From Aquisphaera giovannonii (GTDB taxonomy: Bacteria; Planctomycetota; Planctomycetia; Isosphaerales; Isosphaeraceae), in NCBI RefSeq assembly GCF_008087625.1, contig NZ_CP042997.1, positions 8,618,001-8,682,000 on the forward strand: a stretch of DNA of 64,000 nt, written 5' to 3'. The notes beneath the pieces were generated by a model. That model was not told where the DNA came from. It saw only the letters and a program-made list of their open reading frames with translations, and ran no database searches. The translations under genes and the position numbers were made by a program. Position 1 is the first letter of the stretch. Each line of letters starts with the position of its first letter. Shown here one piece after another: positions 9,259 to 19,082 of the stretch.

Positions 9259-9389
9259 GCGTTTACAGATCGCTCGAACCAGCCCCGCCCCTTCTTCCAG
9301 CTTCCCGTTGCTCGAATCCTGTATTCGAGGCACCTCCGCCACGCACTAACAGGGCAAACCGCTCATCTCCGTGGCAGGAGCCTTCCGCG

Positions 9390-12300
9390 ATGCCTCGCCA
9401 AGCACACCGATCGTCGATCCCCGATCTGATGACCTTGTATGAGGTTGGGAGGATCGGCGGGCTGACCGATCGCGAGCTGCTGGACCTCTACGCCGGTCGC
9501 GACCGGGCGGCGGCCAATCAGGCCTTCGAGGCCATCGTCCTCCGCCACGGCCCGATGGTGCTGGGCGTCTGCCGACGCAATTTGGCGGATGAGCACGCCG
9601 CGGAGGATGCCTTCCAGGCCACCTTCCTGGCCCTGGCCCTCAAGGGCGGGGCCATCCGCAAGCCGGACTCGCTCGGGCACTGGCTGCACGGAGTCGCGCT
9701 GCGGGCTTCCCGAAGAGCAAGGGCCTGCACCGGTCGTCGGGGCGGCCAGCCGCTCGGGGCGATCCGATCCGAGCCGGAGACCTCGGAGATCGATGTGGCC
9801 GAGGGCAGGGAGCTCCGTTCGTCGCTCGACGAGGAGATCGACCGCCTGCCGTCCGCCTATCGCCGGGCCGTGATCCTCTGCTATTTCCAGGGCAAGACGC
9901 AGGAGGACGCGGCGAGGGAACTCGGGTGGACCAAGGGGACGGTCTCCGGACGGCTGGCTAGGGCCAAGGACCTACTCCGCACTCGCCTGACCCGGCGCGG
10001 GCTGGCCCCTTCCGCCGCCCTGGTCGCGGCCCCGCTCCCGGCGGCGGACGCCTCGCCTGCGATACCGGCCGACCTCCTGGGCACCACAGTCCGGGCTTCG
10101 ATCCGCCTGTCGCTCGGCCGCGGGGCGACTCCCGCCGGCTTGGGGACCGCGTCGGAGCTCGCCGCATCGGTCCTGCGATCGATGACGCTCTCCAGGATCA
10201 GGACGACCGCCGCCGTGATCCTGGCGACGACCGCCGTCACCGTCGCAATGGCCCGGGCCGGCGCCCGCCACGAGCCATCGGCGCAGGACACGAACGCGGC
10301 CTCGCGCACGGCGACATCCCCGCCGCGCACGCCCTTCTCGGGCTCGCCGTTGCCCCGGCATGCGATCGCCCGGCTCGGCGCGACGCAGCTTCGGCACGAC
10401 GGCGTCGTGACCGGCCTCTCGTTCTCGCCGGACGGCCGCACGTTGGCCTCCGGCAGCTGGGATGGCACGGTGAAATTCTGGGATGCGGCTACGGGCGAGG
10501 CATCGGCATCGTTCGCTCCCATCCGGGCGGACCAGGCCGGCGTCCTCTCGGTGGCCTACTCGCCCGACGGCTCGAGGCTGGTCCTCGGCACGGACAATGG
10601 TTGGATTGTGCTCCGTGACCTCGTCGAGAACCGCGACCTCCTCCGCGAGAAGGTCCAGACGGGGCGAGTCTACGGCCTCGCCTTCGCCCCGGACGGACGG
10701 ACGTTCGCGGCGGCCGATTTCGAAGCTCCCGTCGTCAGCATCCGGGATGCCGGTACAGGCCGGGAGCGTCGCCGGCTGACCTACCAGGCCACGCAAATCT
10801 TCCAGGGTCCGCTCGCCTTCTCCCGGGACGGGAAGCGGCTCGCGGTCGGCGTCACGCCGCGCAGCTCCGACGGCGAGCGGATCGTCATCTGGAGCCTGGA
10901 CGCGGAGCCGACGCCCATCGTCATCCGCGGTGCCCACGATGGCGGCCTGAACGGCCTGGCCTTCGCCCCGGACGGTTCGTTGATATCGTCCGGCGCGTCG
11001 TATAGGACCGAGCACGGGCCTGACGGCGCGGAATCGTTCGTGAGCCGCCCCCAGGTCCGGAGCTGGGATTCCGCAACCGGGCAGCGGCTGCGGGAGTTCG
11101 ATCCCGGGATCGAAAGGGGGGGCGGCGGGGTGGCCCTTTCCCCGGACGGCAGGAGTCTCCTCTCCGTCCACTCCGACTGCATCCTCATCCGGGACCTGGC
11201 CTCCGGCACGATCCGGCGGAAGCTCGCCATCGAGCCGGAGCAAGGGAGCTCGGGCATGGTCGCCGGGATCGCGATCTCGCCCGACGGGAAGACCCTCGCC
11301 GCGGAGCGGCACGATCATGCCGTCCACCTCTGGGACCTCGAGACGGGCCAGCCCCTGCTCGTGCGGAAGGACGCCCACGACTCTCCCCTCTGGGCGACCT
11401 CCGTGCTTGAAGGTTCCCTCGTCGCCACGGGGGACGACCGCGGCCGCATCTCCATCTGGGAGCTGCCGCGAGGGGTCCGGTCCCGCACGCTCGAGCTGGG
11501 CAAGAAGGGGCGAGTATGGTCCCTGCATCCCAGCGCGGACGGCAGGTCCCTCGCCGCCGTCGGGGAGTACTTCGAACCGGCCGGCGGGTTCCGGGGCTTT
11601 TACCGCGTCTGGGAGATCCCGAGCTTCGCGCTGCGGCACGAGGGTCGGCTCGATGATCGGGCCGTCTGCGTCACCTTCTCCGGCGACAGCCGGCGCATGG
11701 CGATCGGGGGGTGGAATCAGGACGCCCCGAAAGCCCTCCCGGCCGCGAAGGCCGAGGAGACGCCGCGCGGCAAGGTCCGCGTGCTGGACCGGGCGACGGG
11801 GGAGAGCCTGGCCTCCCTCGCGGGGCATGAGGGCCGCGTCCGCGCCCTCGCGTTCTCCCGCGACGAACGGACCCTGGCCTCGGCGGGGGAGGATGCCGTC
11901 GTCCGCCTCTGGGATGTCGCCTCCGGCCGCCAGCTCCGCGAGGTTGCCGTCCAGGAGCCGCAATCGGGCGACCGTGCGGCCCCCCCGGGACACCGCACGT
12001 CGCTCGACGCGGCGGCGATCTCTCCGGACCTCGCCACCGTCGCCACCGCCAGCTTCTTCGGCGACAAGATCCTCGTGTGGGGACTCTCGAATGGCCAGGT
12101 GCGACGGACGATCTCGGTCCCGAGCTACAGCCAGGCCGTGCTGGCCTTCTCGCCGGACGGCCGCCGGCTGGCCTCCGCGGTCCAGCCTTCGGGCGACGGA
12201 GGCCCCTCCGCCCGGATCTCCCTCTGGGACCTCGCCACCAAGCGGGAGCTCCTTCGCCTGGAGCCCAGGGTGGAGGGCATCAATTCGCTCGCCTTCTCCG

Positions 12301-12398
12301 CCGACGGCAAGCGGCTCGTCTCGGGTCAGAACGACACGACGGCCCTCGTCTGGGACGTCTCGGCGGCCGACGAGGCGTCGCGTCGGCCCGGCGACTGA
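9390..12398 (+). CDS. ECF-type RNA polymerase sigma factor fused to WD40 beta-propeller
   Basis: A 1002-residue fusion. Residues about 20-95 are sigma region 2 (FEAIVLRHGPMVLGVCRR, then AAEDAFQATFLALA); residues about 138-195 are region 4 (LPSAYRRAVILCYFQGKTQ and a helix-turn-helix ELGWTKGTVSGRLARAK). A hydrophobic segment near 268-290 (TTAAVILATTAVTVAMARAG) is a likely membrane anchor. From about 330 to the end there are many WD40 repeats (LSFSPDGRTLASGSWDGTVKFWD and similar). This architecture is well known in planctomycetes. A plausible reading is that the propeller outside the membrane senses a signal and controls the sigma module inside, but this is inference. It is monocistronic by layout, 185 bp after tRNA-Glu. 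Confidence 0.92.
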   Translation: MPRQAHRSSIPDLMTLYEVGRIGGLTDRELLDLYAGRDRAAANQAFEAIVLRHGPMVLGVCRRNLADEHAAEDAFQATFLALALKGGAIRKPDSLGHWLHGVALRASRRARACTGRRGGQPLGAIRSEPETSEIDVAEGRELRSSLDEEIDRLPSAYRRAVILCYFQGKTQEDAARELGWTKGTVSGRLARAKDLLRTRLTRRGLAPSAALVAAPLPAADASPAIPADLLGTTVRASIRLSLGRGATPAGLGTASELAASVLRSMTLSRIRTTAAVILATTAVTVAMARAGARHEPSAQDTNAASRTATSPPRTPFSGSPLPRHAIARLGATQLRHDGVVTGLSFSPDGRTLASGSWDGTVKFWDAATGEASASFAPIRADQAGVLSVAYSPDGSRLVLGTDNGWIVLRDLVENRDLLREKVQTGRVYGLAFAPDGRTFAAADFEAPVVSIRDAGTGRERRRLTYQATQIFQGPLAFSRDGKRLAVGVTPRSSDGERIVIWSLDAEPTPIVIRGAHDGGLNGLAFAPDGSLISSGASYRTEHGPDGAESFVSRPQVRSWDSATGQRLREFDPGIERGGGGVALSPDGRSLLSVHSDCILIRDLASGTIRRKLAIEPEQGSSGMVAGIAISPDGKTLAAERHDHAVHLWDLETGQPLLVRKDAHDSPLWATSVLEGSLVATGDDRGRISIWELPRGVRSRTLELGKKGRVWSLHPSADGRSLAAVGEYFEPAGGFRGFYRVWEIPSFALRHEGRLDDRAVCVTFSGDSRRMAIGGWNQDAPKALPAAKAEETPRGKVRVLDRATGESLASLAGHEGRVRALAFSRDERTLASAGEDAVVRLWDVASGRQLREVAVQEPQSGDRAAPPGHRTSLDAAAISPDLATVATASFFGDKILVWGLSNGQVRRTISVPSYSQAVLAFSPDGRRLASAVQPSGDGGPSARISLWDLATKRELLRLEPRVEGINSLAFSADGKRLVSGQNDTTALVWDVSAADEASRRPGD

Positions 12399-12414
12399 GC
12401 GGCGACCGTCCGCC

Positions 12415-12576
12415 TCATCCCGCCTGTCCTCCGTCCCTTGCCGCGGGCAGCCGATCGAGCACCCATCCCGCGAGCCAGGCACCCAGGTCGATCGGCAGCC
12501 TCGCGACGGGCCCCAGCAGCAGGGCCCCGATCCCGAGCGTCCCGACCACCGGCAGGTTCATCATCAAGTGAGTCAT
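12415..12576 (-). CDS. Small hydrophobic hypothetical protein
   Basis: A 53-residue reading frame, MTHLMMNLPVVGTLGIGALL and onward, with one central hydrophobic helix and a charged C-terminus. It lies in the 300-bp gap between two convergent genes. The ribosome binding site is poor and the function is unknown. It is included because its composition looks protein-like rather than random; it could be spurious. Confidence 0.35.
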   Translation of the reverse strand: MTHLMMNLPVVGTLGIGALLLGPVARLPIDLGAWLAGWVLDRLPAARDGGQAG

Positions 12577-12701
12577 CGTCCGCGGCCCCGGCACGTCCCC
12601 TGGTGCACGACCGGTCCACCCGGCCCCGCTTTTCTATCGGACGCGGCCGCCTGCGGCGGACATGGCATCATGGAGGAGCTAGCGGCCAGGAGCCGGTCGC
12701 A

Positions 12702-14096
12702 TCAAACCAGCTCGCGGATCGGCTCCTTCTCGTCGAGGAGCGTCATGGGCCGGCCGCCGCGGTCGGAGACGGCGGTGGCGGGGTCGATGCCCAGGTTGTG
12801 GTAGAGCGTGGCGAAGACGTTCTGGAAGGTGATCGGCCGGTCCTTCGCCTGGGCGCCCTGCTTGTCCGTCGAGCCGATCACCTGGCCGGTCCGCATGCCG
12901 CCGCCCGCGAGGAGCGCGAAGTTGACCGCCGGCCAGTGGTCGCGGCCGGCGTCCTTGTTGATCACCGGCGTGCGGCCGAACTCGCCCCAGACGACGACCG
13001 AGACGTCCTTGTCGAGCCCCCGCTGGTGCAGGTCCTCGATCAGCGCGGACAGGGCCACGTCCAGCTTGGGGATCCGCTTCGCGTTGGCGCCGAAGTTGTT
13101 GAAGTGCGAGTCCCACCGCCCGAAGCCGATCGTCACCACGCGCACGCCGGCCTCCACGAGCCGCCGGGCCATCAGGAAGTGGTCCATGCAGCAGGGCGGC
13201 CCGTCATCCTCGTTGTTCATGTCGCCCACGCCGTAGCGGGCCCTCACCCGAGGATCCTCGCGGGAGACGTCGAGCGCCTCGTAGATCCGCTTCGAGGCGA
13301 GGATGTCGAACGCCCGCTGCGTGAACGCGTCCATGCTCCGCATGGTCTCGGACCGGTCGACGTCCCGGCGGAAGCCGTCGAGCTGCGCGAGGAGGGCCCG
13401 CCGTCCGCCCAGCCGCGAGGGGACGATGGTCCGTTCGTCCAGGGCCAGGCCCGCGGAGCTCTCGTCGGACTTGTCCTGGTTCGGGGCGGGCTTCTCGCCC
13501 CGGAAGGGGGTGAATGGCGCGTGCGCCAGGCCGAGGTAGCCGGGGTCGCCCGGGTTGGCCCACGGCGGATGGCCCACCCTCGGCGAGAGGCCGACGAACG
13601 GCGGGATGTCCGGTTGCACCGGCCCCTTCAGGCGGGAGACCACCGCGCCCAGGCTCGGCCGCCCCCCCTGCGCCCGGCTGATCGTGTCCTTGTACCCCGT
13701 CAGGCACTGCCCGGCCGAATGCTCGCCGCCGGCTCCCACCAGGGACCGGATCAGGGCGAACCGGCCCATCATCCGGGCCAGTCGCGGCATGTGCTCGCAG
13801 ATCATCAGCCCGGGCACGTCCGTCGCGATCGGCCGGAACTCGCCGCGGATGCCCGCCGGGGCGTCCGGCTTGAGGTCGAACATGTCCAGGTGCGGCGGCC
13901 CCCCGGCGAGGAAGACCATGATCAACGACTTCCCCACCGGCTGCGCCCCGGCCCGAGACGGCAGGCCCGCCGCCTCCGCGCGGAGGACCTGCGGCATCGC
14001 CAGCCCGCCCATCGCCAGGCCGCCGATCCGGAGGAAATCACGCCGGGAGACCCCGTCGCAGAACCGCCCGCCTTCTCGTCCCAGGATCGTCAGCAT
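12702..14096 (-). CDS. DUF1501 domain-containing exported protein
   Basis: A 464-residue DUF1501 protein, one of the expanded planctomycete families. The N-terminus has a twin-arginine signal, SRRDFLRIGGLAMGGLAMP, so export by Tat is likely. Family features are visible: VFLAGGPPHLDMFDLKPDAP, GEHSAGQCLTGYKD, GRWDSHFNN, VVVWGEFGRTPVIN and the C-terminal YHNLGIDP. The start at 14096 (MLTILGREGGRFCDGVSRRDF) matches the usual start of the family; an upstream ATG at 14144 adds 16 residues. Family members are often encoded beside DUF1549/DUF1553 cytochromes; here the partner is not adjacent. The fold is alkaline-phosphatase/sulfatase-like by family knowledge; the substrate is unknown. Confidence 0.9.
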   Translation of the reverse strand: MLTILGREGGRFCDGVSRRDFLRIGGLAMGGLAMPQVLRAEAAGLPSRAGAQPVGKSLIMVFLAGGPPHLDMFDLKPDAPAGIRGEFRPIATDVPGLMICEHMPRLARMMGRFALIRSLVGAGGEHSAGQCLTGYKDTISRAQGGRPSLGAVVSRLKGPVQPDIPPFVGLSPRVGHPPWANPGDPGYLGLAHAPFTPFRGEKPAPNQDKSDESSAGLALDERTIVPSRLGGRRALLAQLDGFRRDVDRSETMRSMDAFTQRAFDILASKRIYEALDVSREDPRVRARYGVGDMNNEDDGPPCCMDHFLMARRLVEAGVRVVTIGFGRWDSHFNNFGANAKRIPKLDVALSALIEDLHQRGLDKDVSVVVWGEFGRTPVINKDAGRDHWPAVNFALLAGGGMRTGQVIGSTDKQGAQAKDRPITFQNVFATLYHNLGIDPATAVSDRGGRPMTLLDEKEPIRELV

Positions 14097-14376
14097 TCCG
14101 GCCGCCCCCTCGCCCCGGGATTGTTGCACCTTGGTTAAACACAAATCCTACGTCCCGGGATCGAGGATTGCAAAGGAGATTCCGGGGGACGATCGATTGC
14201 GTCCGGAGCGAGCCGGCCGGCGATCCGGGCCCGGATGCCCGGATGGCCAGGGCTGGCCGCGTTTGTATAAGATGGGATGTAGGCCGCTCGAACCCGGTTG
14301 CGCGTGCAGTGTCGGGATCCTGGGTCGCGGCCCAACCAATCCTTGCCGCGGCCCGATCCCCAGCGAGAACCACGGA

Positions 14377-14961
14377 ATGACCGAGAATACGACCCCGTTG
14401 GATGCCCCCCTGGACCCGGCCCCTTCCCCCGCGCGGGCCAAGGCCGTGCGCAAGGTCTCGGTGCGGGAGGCCCAGGACGACGTCCCGACGAAGGCCGTGG
14501 ACCGACGCAACCCCGGCCGCATGGAGCAGGCGCTCGAGCGGGCCCGCATGGCCGCGCGGATTGCCGACGACAACCGGGCGAAGGACATCCTGGTCCTGGA
14601 CCTGCGCCAGGCCACCCCCCTGCTCGACTATTTCGTGATCGCGACCGCGAATTCCAGGCGGCAAAGCCAGGCCATCGCCTTCGAGATCGACGCCGAGATG
14701 AAGAAGATCGGCGAGCTGAAATTGGGCATGGAGGGCGTCGAGGAGGGCCGCTGGACCCTCATCGACTACGGCGACTTCGTCGTCCACGTCTTCTCCGCCG
14801 ACGCACGGACCTACTACGCGCTGGAGGAGATCTGGGGCGACGCCCCCCAGCTCGAATGGCGAGAGGAGGGCCGGGTCCCGCGGGAGCGGCCCGCCGAATC
14901 CGCCGACGAGCCCCCGGCCGACGACGAGGCGGGAGACGACGTCGCCGATTTCGAGTCCTGA
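14377..14961 (+). CDS. rsfS: Ribosomal silencing factor RsfS
   Basis: RsfS binds ribosomal protein L14 and blocks subunit joining when nutrients are scarce. The core (about residues 50-155) shows DILVLDLRQATPLLDYFVI, TANSRRQSQAIA and WTLIDYGDFVVHVFS, all diagnostic. At 194 residues it is longer than the usual 105-130 because of a 50-residue basic N-terminal region and an acidic C-terminal tail. The frame stays open far upstream, so the start is uncertain; ATG 14377 is the last one that leaves the domain intact with a short tail. argS follows on the same strand after about 220 bp. Confidence 0.9.
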   Translation: MTENTTPLDAPLDPAPSPARAKAVRKVSVREAQDDVPTKAVDRRNPGRMEQALERARMAARIADDNRAKDILVLDLRQATPLLDYFVIATANSRRQSQAIAFEIDAEMKKIGELKLGMEGVEEGRWTLIDYGDFVVHVFSADARTYYALEEIWGDAPQLEWREEGRVPRERPAESADEPPADDEAGDDVADFES

Positions 14962-15180
14962 GGACGCCTCGGACCGGCCGCTCCCTCTCGAGGTGTCTGC
15001 CGCGGGGACTCGTCTGGTAAGCTACGCATCGCCCGGGCTCCGGGCCGCAGGCCTGCGGCCCCTTCCTCCACCCCGGGGGATCGGGGCCTCCGCCCGGCCG
15101 ATCCCCGGGTCAGTCCATGACTCCGTCGAGGGGGGGCGAGGTCGAACCCGCTCCCCCGGCCAGGAACCGATGACGCTCCC

Positions 15181-17037
15181 ATGAACGTACTCGAACGCCT
15201 CCGCGCCGCCTTCGCCGCCGCAACCCCCGAGGGGGGCGACCCGAAGTCGTTCGGCTCGGCGGTCCGCTCCACGAACGACCCGAAGTTCGGCGACTACCAG
15301 GCCAACGGCTGCATGGGCCTGGGCAAGGCCATGAAGGTCAACCCCCGCGACCTCGCCGCCCGCGTGGCGGAGGCCGTGGACCTGGAGCCGCTCGCCGGCA
15401 AGCCCGAGGTCGCCGGCCCGGGCTTCCTCAACGTCCGCCTCCACGACCTCTGGATCTCCCGGACCCTAGGCGAGCTCCTCGCGGGCGGCTTCCCGGGCAT
15501 CGAGGCCCCCCCGAAGCCGAAGACGGTCGTCATCGACTTCTCCTCGCCGAACGTCGCCAAGCCGATGCACGTGGGCCACATCCGCTCCACCGTGATCGGC
15601 GACAGCCTGGCGCGGATCTTCGAGGCCCTCGGCCATCGCGTCATCCGCGACAACCACCTGGGCGACTGGGGCCTCCAGTTCGGCATGATCCTGTTCGGCT
15701 GGAAGAACGAGCTCGACCCGGAGGCGTACGCGCTCGACCCGGTCGGCGAGCTGGCCCGCCTCTATCGCCTCGTGGCCTCGCAAATCAAGCCCGCCGAGGA
15801 CCTCGGCGACGGCCTCCGCGAGGTCCTGGCCCTGGAGTCGAAGGGCAAGGCCGACGAGGCCGCGAAATCGCTCGCGAAGCTCACCGCGAAGTCGGGCATG
15901 AGCCGCGAGGAGATCACGGTCGCCGTCGCCGAGGCGAAGGCCGTCGCCGACGCCAGCCGCGCGGAGACCGTCAAGCTCCACGCCGGCGACCCGGAAAACG
16001 TCGCGCTCTGGAAGAAGTTCATGCCCTACTGCCTGGAGGCCCTCCGCGGGGTCTACCAGCGGCTGGGCGTCCGCTTCGACGTCGAGCTCGGCGAGAGCTT
16101 CTACAACCCGATGCTCGCCTCGGTCGTGGAGGACCTCCAGGCCCGAGGGATCGCCGAGGAGAGCGAGGGCGCCGTCGTCGTCTTCACCGAGGGCTTCAAG
16201 GCCCCGTTCATGGTCCGCAAGAGCGACGGGGCGTTCAACTACGGCACGACCGACCTGGCCACCATCAAGTACCGGGACGAGACCTGGAAGCCGGACCAGG
16301 TGCTCTACGTCGTCGATCACCGCCAGGGCGACCACTTCAAGCAGCTCTTCGCCGTGGCCCGCAAGTGGGGCCGCGACGGCGCGGCGCTCGAGCACGTGGC
16401 CTTCGGCACGATCCTCGGCACCGACCGCCGCCCGTTCAAGACCCGCGCGGGGGACACCGTGGGGCTCGAGTCGCTCCTCGACGAGGCCGTCTCGCGGGCC
16501 CGCGAGGTCGTCGAGGAGAACAGCCCCCACCTCGAGGCGGAGGAGAAGGCCCGCGTGGCCGAGGTCGTCGGCCTGGGCGCGATCAAGTACGCCGACCTCT
16601 GCCAGAACCGGCTCAGCGACTACGTCTTCGACTGGCAGAAGATGATGGCGATGAACGGCAACACGGCCACCTACCTGCAATACGCCTACGCCCGCATCCG
16701 CAGCATCTTCCGCAAGGGCGGCTTCGAGCCGGAGGCGGTCCGCGCCGCGAAGCCGGAGATCATCCTCACCAACCCCGCCGAACGCGGGCTGGGCGTCCGC
16801 GTCCTCCGCCTGCCCGAGGTCCTGGAGCTGGCGGCCCTGGAGCTCAAGCCGAACATCCTCACCGATTACCTGTTCGACCTCGCGAACGCGTTCAGCACGT
16901 TCTTCGAGGAGTGCCCCGTCCTCAAGGCCGACACGCCGGAGCGTCGCGACAGCCGCCTGGCGATCTGCGACCTCACGGCGCAGACCTTGAAGTTCGGCCT
17001 CGACCTGCTCGGAATCGACGTCGTCGACCGGATGTGA
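15181..17037 (+). CDS. argS: Arginyl-tRNA synthetase
   Basis: A 618-residue class I synthetase that charges tRNA-Arg. Visible features are the N-terminal Add1-like domain, the HIGH-type motif HVGHIRSTVIGD in SSPNVAKPMHVGHIRST (about residues 117-135), the NHLGDWGLQFG segment, DHRQGDHFKQLF, and FKTRAGDTVGLESLLDEAV before the C-terminal DALR anticodon-binding domain. The length is slightly above the common 550-600, with an Ala/Lys-rich insertion near residues 215-260. The cytochrome gene begins 34 bp downstream and may be co-transcribed. Confidence 0.96.
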   Translation: MNVLERLRAAFAAATPEGGDPKSFGSAVRSTNDPKFGDYQANGCMGLGKAMKVNPRDLAARVAEAVDLEPLAGKPEVAGPGFLNVRLHDLWISRTLGELLAGGFPGIEAPPKPKTVVIDFSSPNVAKPMHVGHIRSTVIGDSLARIFEALGHRVIRDNHLGDWGLQFGMILFGWKNELDPEAYALDPVGELARLYRLVASQIKPAEDLGDGLREVLALESKGKADEAAKSLAKLTAKSGMSREEITVAVAEAKAVADASRAETVKLHAGDPENVALWKKFMPYCLEALRGVYQRLGVRFDVELGESFYNPMLASVVEDLQARGIAEESEGAVVVFTEGFKAPFMVRKSDGAFNYGTTDLATIKYRDETWKPDQVLYVVDHRQGDHFKQLFAVARKWGRDGAALEHVAFGTILGTDRRPFKTRAGDTVGLESLLDEAVSRAREVVEENSPHLEAEEKARVAEVVGLGAIKYADLCQNRLSDYVFDWQKMMAMNGNTATYLQYAYARIRSIFRKGGFEPEAVRAAKPEIILTNPAERGLGVRVLRLPEVLELAALELKPNILTDYLFDLANAFSTFFEECPVLKADTPERRDSRLAICDLTAQTLKFGLDLLGIDVVDRM

Positions 17038-17071
17038 CGAGACCCGACCCGCCCCACCCGGAGCCCGCCCG

Positions 17072-18958
17072 ATGAAGCCCGCCAGTCCCCTGCCCGGCCG
17101 CATCCTCGCCCTCGCGATCGTGCTCGCCGTCCCGGCCTCGGCCCTCGTCGCCTCGCTCCGGTCGCGGTCCGTCGGCGGCGAGGTCGATGCGTCGCCGTCG
17201 CGGACGACCCCGAAAGAGGAGCCCCACCGCAGCCCGATCGCGCTGGCCCTCTCGGCCGACGGCCGCCGCCTCCTCACGGCCAACCAGACCGCCGGCTCCG
17301 TCTCCCTGGTGGACACGGAGGCCAACAAGGTCCTCGCCGAGGTCCCCACCGGCGACAGGCCGGCCGGCGTGGCGATCTCCCCCGACGGCTCGCGCGGGCT
17401 CGTCGCGCACTGGTACGGATACGACGTCGCCCTCCTCTCTCTCGACGGCGACCGGCTCGCGATCCTCGGCCGGCTCGAGGTCGGCCCGGAACCCCGCGGC
17501 GTGACCTTCTCGCGAGACGGCAAGTCCGCCTACGTGGCGGTCGGTGTGAGTAACGAGGTGGTGAAGCTGGACCTGGACCCGCTCCGCATCGCGGGCCGGG
17601 TGGCGGTCGGGCGCGAGCCCAGGGGCCTCGCGACCTCGCCGGACGGCAAGCTCCTGCTCGTCGGCAACGCCCGCTCGGGCGACCTCTCGGTCGTCTCGAC
17701 CGAGTCCCTGGGCGTCCTGCGGACGGTCCCCGTCGAGGGCAACGTCCTCCGCCAGGTGGCCATCAGCACCGATGGGCGATACGGCTACGTCGCGCACATG
17801 AAGAACCGCGGGTTCGCGGCGACCTCGAACAACATCGACCAGGGCTGGGTCCTCGGCCAGCGGCTGACCCGGATCGACCTGACCGACCCGAAGCCGTCCT
17901 ACGCCTCGCTCGCGCTCGACCCGCGGGGCAAGGCCGCCGGGGACGCGCACGGCATGGCGGTGAGCAAGGACGGCAAGTACCTGGCCGTCGGCCTGGGCGG
18001 GACCCACGAGGTCATGCTCTTCCGGACCGACCTCCGCCGCCTCCCATGGCGGATCGACGGCTCGCGCGACCTGATCCCGCCGGAGCTCCTCAACGACGAC
18101 GGCCGATTCCGCCGCGTCGCCCTGGGCGGCCGGCCGACCGAGGTCGCCTTCGCCCCCGACGGCAAGACCCTGTACGTCGCCAACTACCTGGCCGACGCCG
18201 TGCAGGTCGTCGACGCCGACTCGGCCGGCCTGGTCCGTACGATCGACCTGGGGCGGCCGAAGGCGATCTCCCTCACCCGCCGCGGCGAGGAGATCTTCCA
18301 CGACGCCACCCGGTCCTTCAACCAGTGGTACAGCTGCAACACCTGCCACAGCGACGGCCACACGAACGGCCAGACCTTCGACACGTTCAACGACGGCCGC
18401 TACGACCTCAGCAGCGCCCACGAGGGGAGCCACAAGAAGACCCCCACGCTGCGACGCGTCGTGAAGACCGGCCCCTGGACCTGGCACGGCTGGCAGACCG
18501 ACCTCGATGACGCCGCCTTCGAGTCCTTCACCAAGAGCATGCAGGGCCCGAAGCCCAGCGACGAGGACCTGAAGGCCCTCGTCGCCTACCTGGCCACGCT
18601 CGACTTCCCCCGCAACCCCTATCGCGACCCGTCGGGCAAGCTCTCCCCCGAGGCCGAGCGCGGGAAGGCCGTCTATTCGTCCGCCAAGGCCGCCTGCAAC
18701 ACCTGCCACGGCGGCCCCGAGTTCACCGACGGGAAGATCCACACCGTCGGCCTCGAGGAGCCGGGCGACCGCTACCGCGGCTACAACCCGCCCAGCCTCC
18801 GGGCCCTCTACGACAGGGACCCGTACCTCCACGACGGCCGCGCGAAGACCCTCCGCGAGGCCCTCTCCGGCCCCCACAGCGCCGGGGCCGTCACGAACCT
18901 GGGCGAGCTGACCGACGCCGAGCTGGACGACCTGCTGGCCTACCTGAAGACGTTGTGA
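17072..18958 (+). CDS. YVTN beta-propeller protein with C-terminal c-type cytochrome domain
   Basis: A 628-residue exported protein. The N-terminus is a signal peptide or anchor (GRILALAIVLAVPASALVAS). Residues about 45-395 hold beta-propeller repeats with YVTN-like units (SVSLVDTEANKVLAEVPTGD, TLYVANYLADAVQVVD). Residues about 400-628 contain two haem c motifs, CNTCHSDGH and CNTCHGGPE, and resemble the di-haem peroxidase/MauG-like domain. It is periplasmic by inference. It lies 34 bp after argS. The redox partner is not identified. Confidence 0.85.
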   Translation: MKPASPLPGRILALAIVLAVPASALVASLRSRSVGGEVDASPSRTTPKEEPHRSPIALALSADGRRLLTANQTAGSVSLVDTEANKVLAEVPTGDRPAGVAISPDGSRGLVAHWYGYDVALLSLDGDRLAILGRLEVGPEPRGVTFSRDGKSAYVAVGVSNEVVKLDLDPLRIAGRVAVGREPRGLATSPDGKLLLVGNARSGDLSVVSTESLGVLRTVPVEGNVLRQVAISTDGRYGYVAHMKNRGFAATSNNIDQGWVLGQRLTRIDLTDPKPSYASLALDPRGKAAGDAHGMAVSKDGKYLAVGLGGTHEVMLFRTDLRRLPWRIDGSRDLIPPELLNDDGRFRRVALGGRPTEVAFAPDGKTLYVANYLADAVQVVDADSAGLVRTIDLGRPKAISLTRRGEEIFHDATRSFNQWYSCNTCHSDGHTNGQTFDTFNDGRYDLSSAHEGSHKKTPTLRRVVKTGPWTWHGWQTDLDDAAFESFTKSMQGPKPSDEDLKALVAYLATLDFPRNPYRDPSGKLSPEAERGKAVYSSAKAACNTCHGGPEFTDGKIHTVGLEEPGDRYRGYNPPSLRALYDRDPYLHDGRAKTLREALSGPHSAGAVTNLGELTDAELDDLLAYLKTL

Positions 18959-19082
18959 GCCCTCCGTCGTTCCATCGACCTGCCCGCGGCTGAACCGGTC
19001 AGCCCGAATTGACGGGCGGAGGGAAGGTCGTCATCCTGACGCCGGGATCGAATCTCGCTCCACGATGGCGGAGGGACTCGTC

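Noticed and set aside
12326-12619. 97-codon minus-strand frame overlapping the sigma-WD40 gene end
   Set aside because: Overlaps a strong gene, is Arg/Gly-rich and has no domain; the 53-codon frame in the same gap is more credible.
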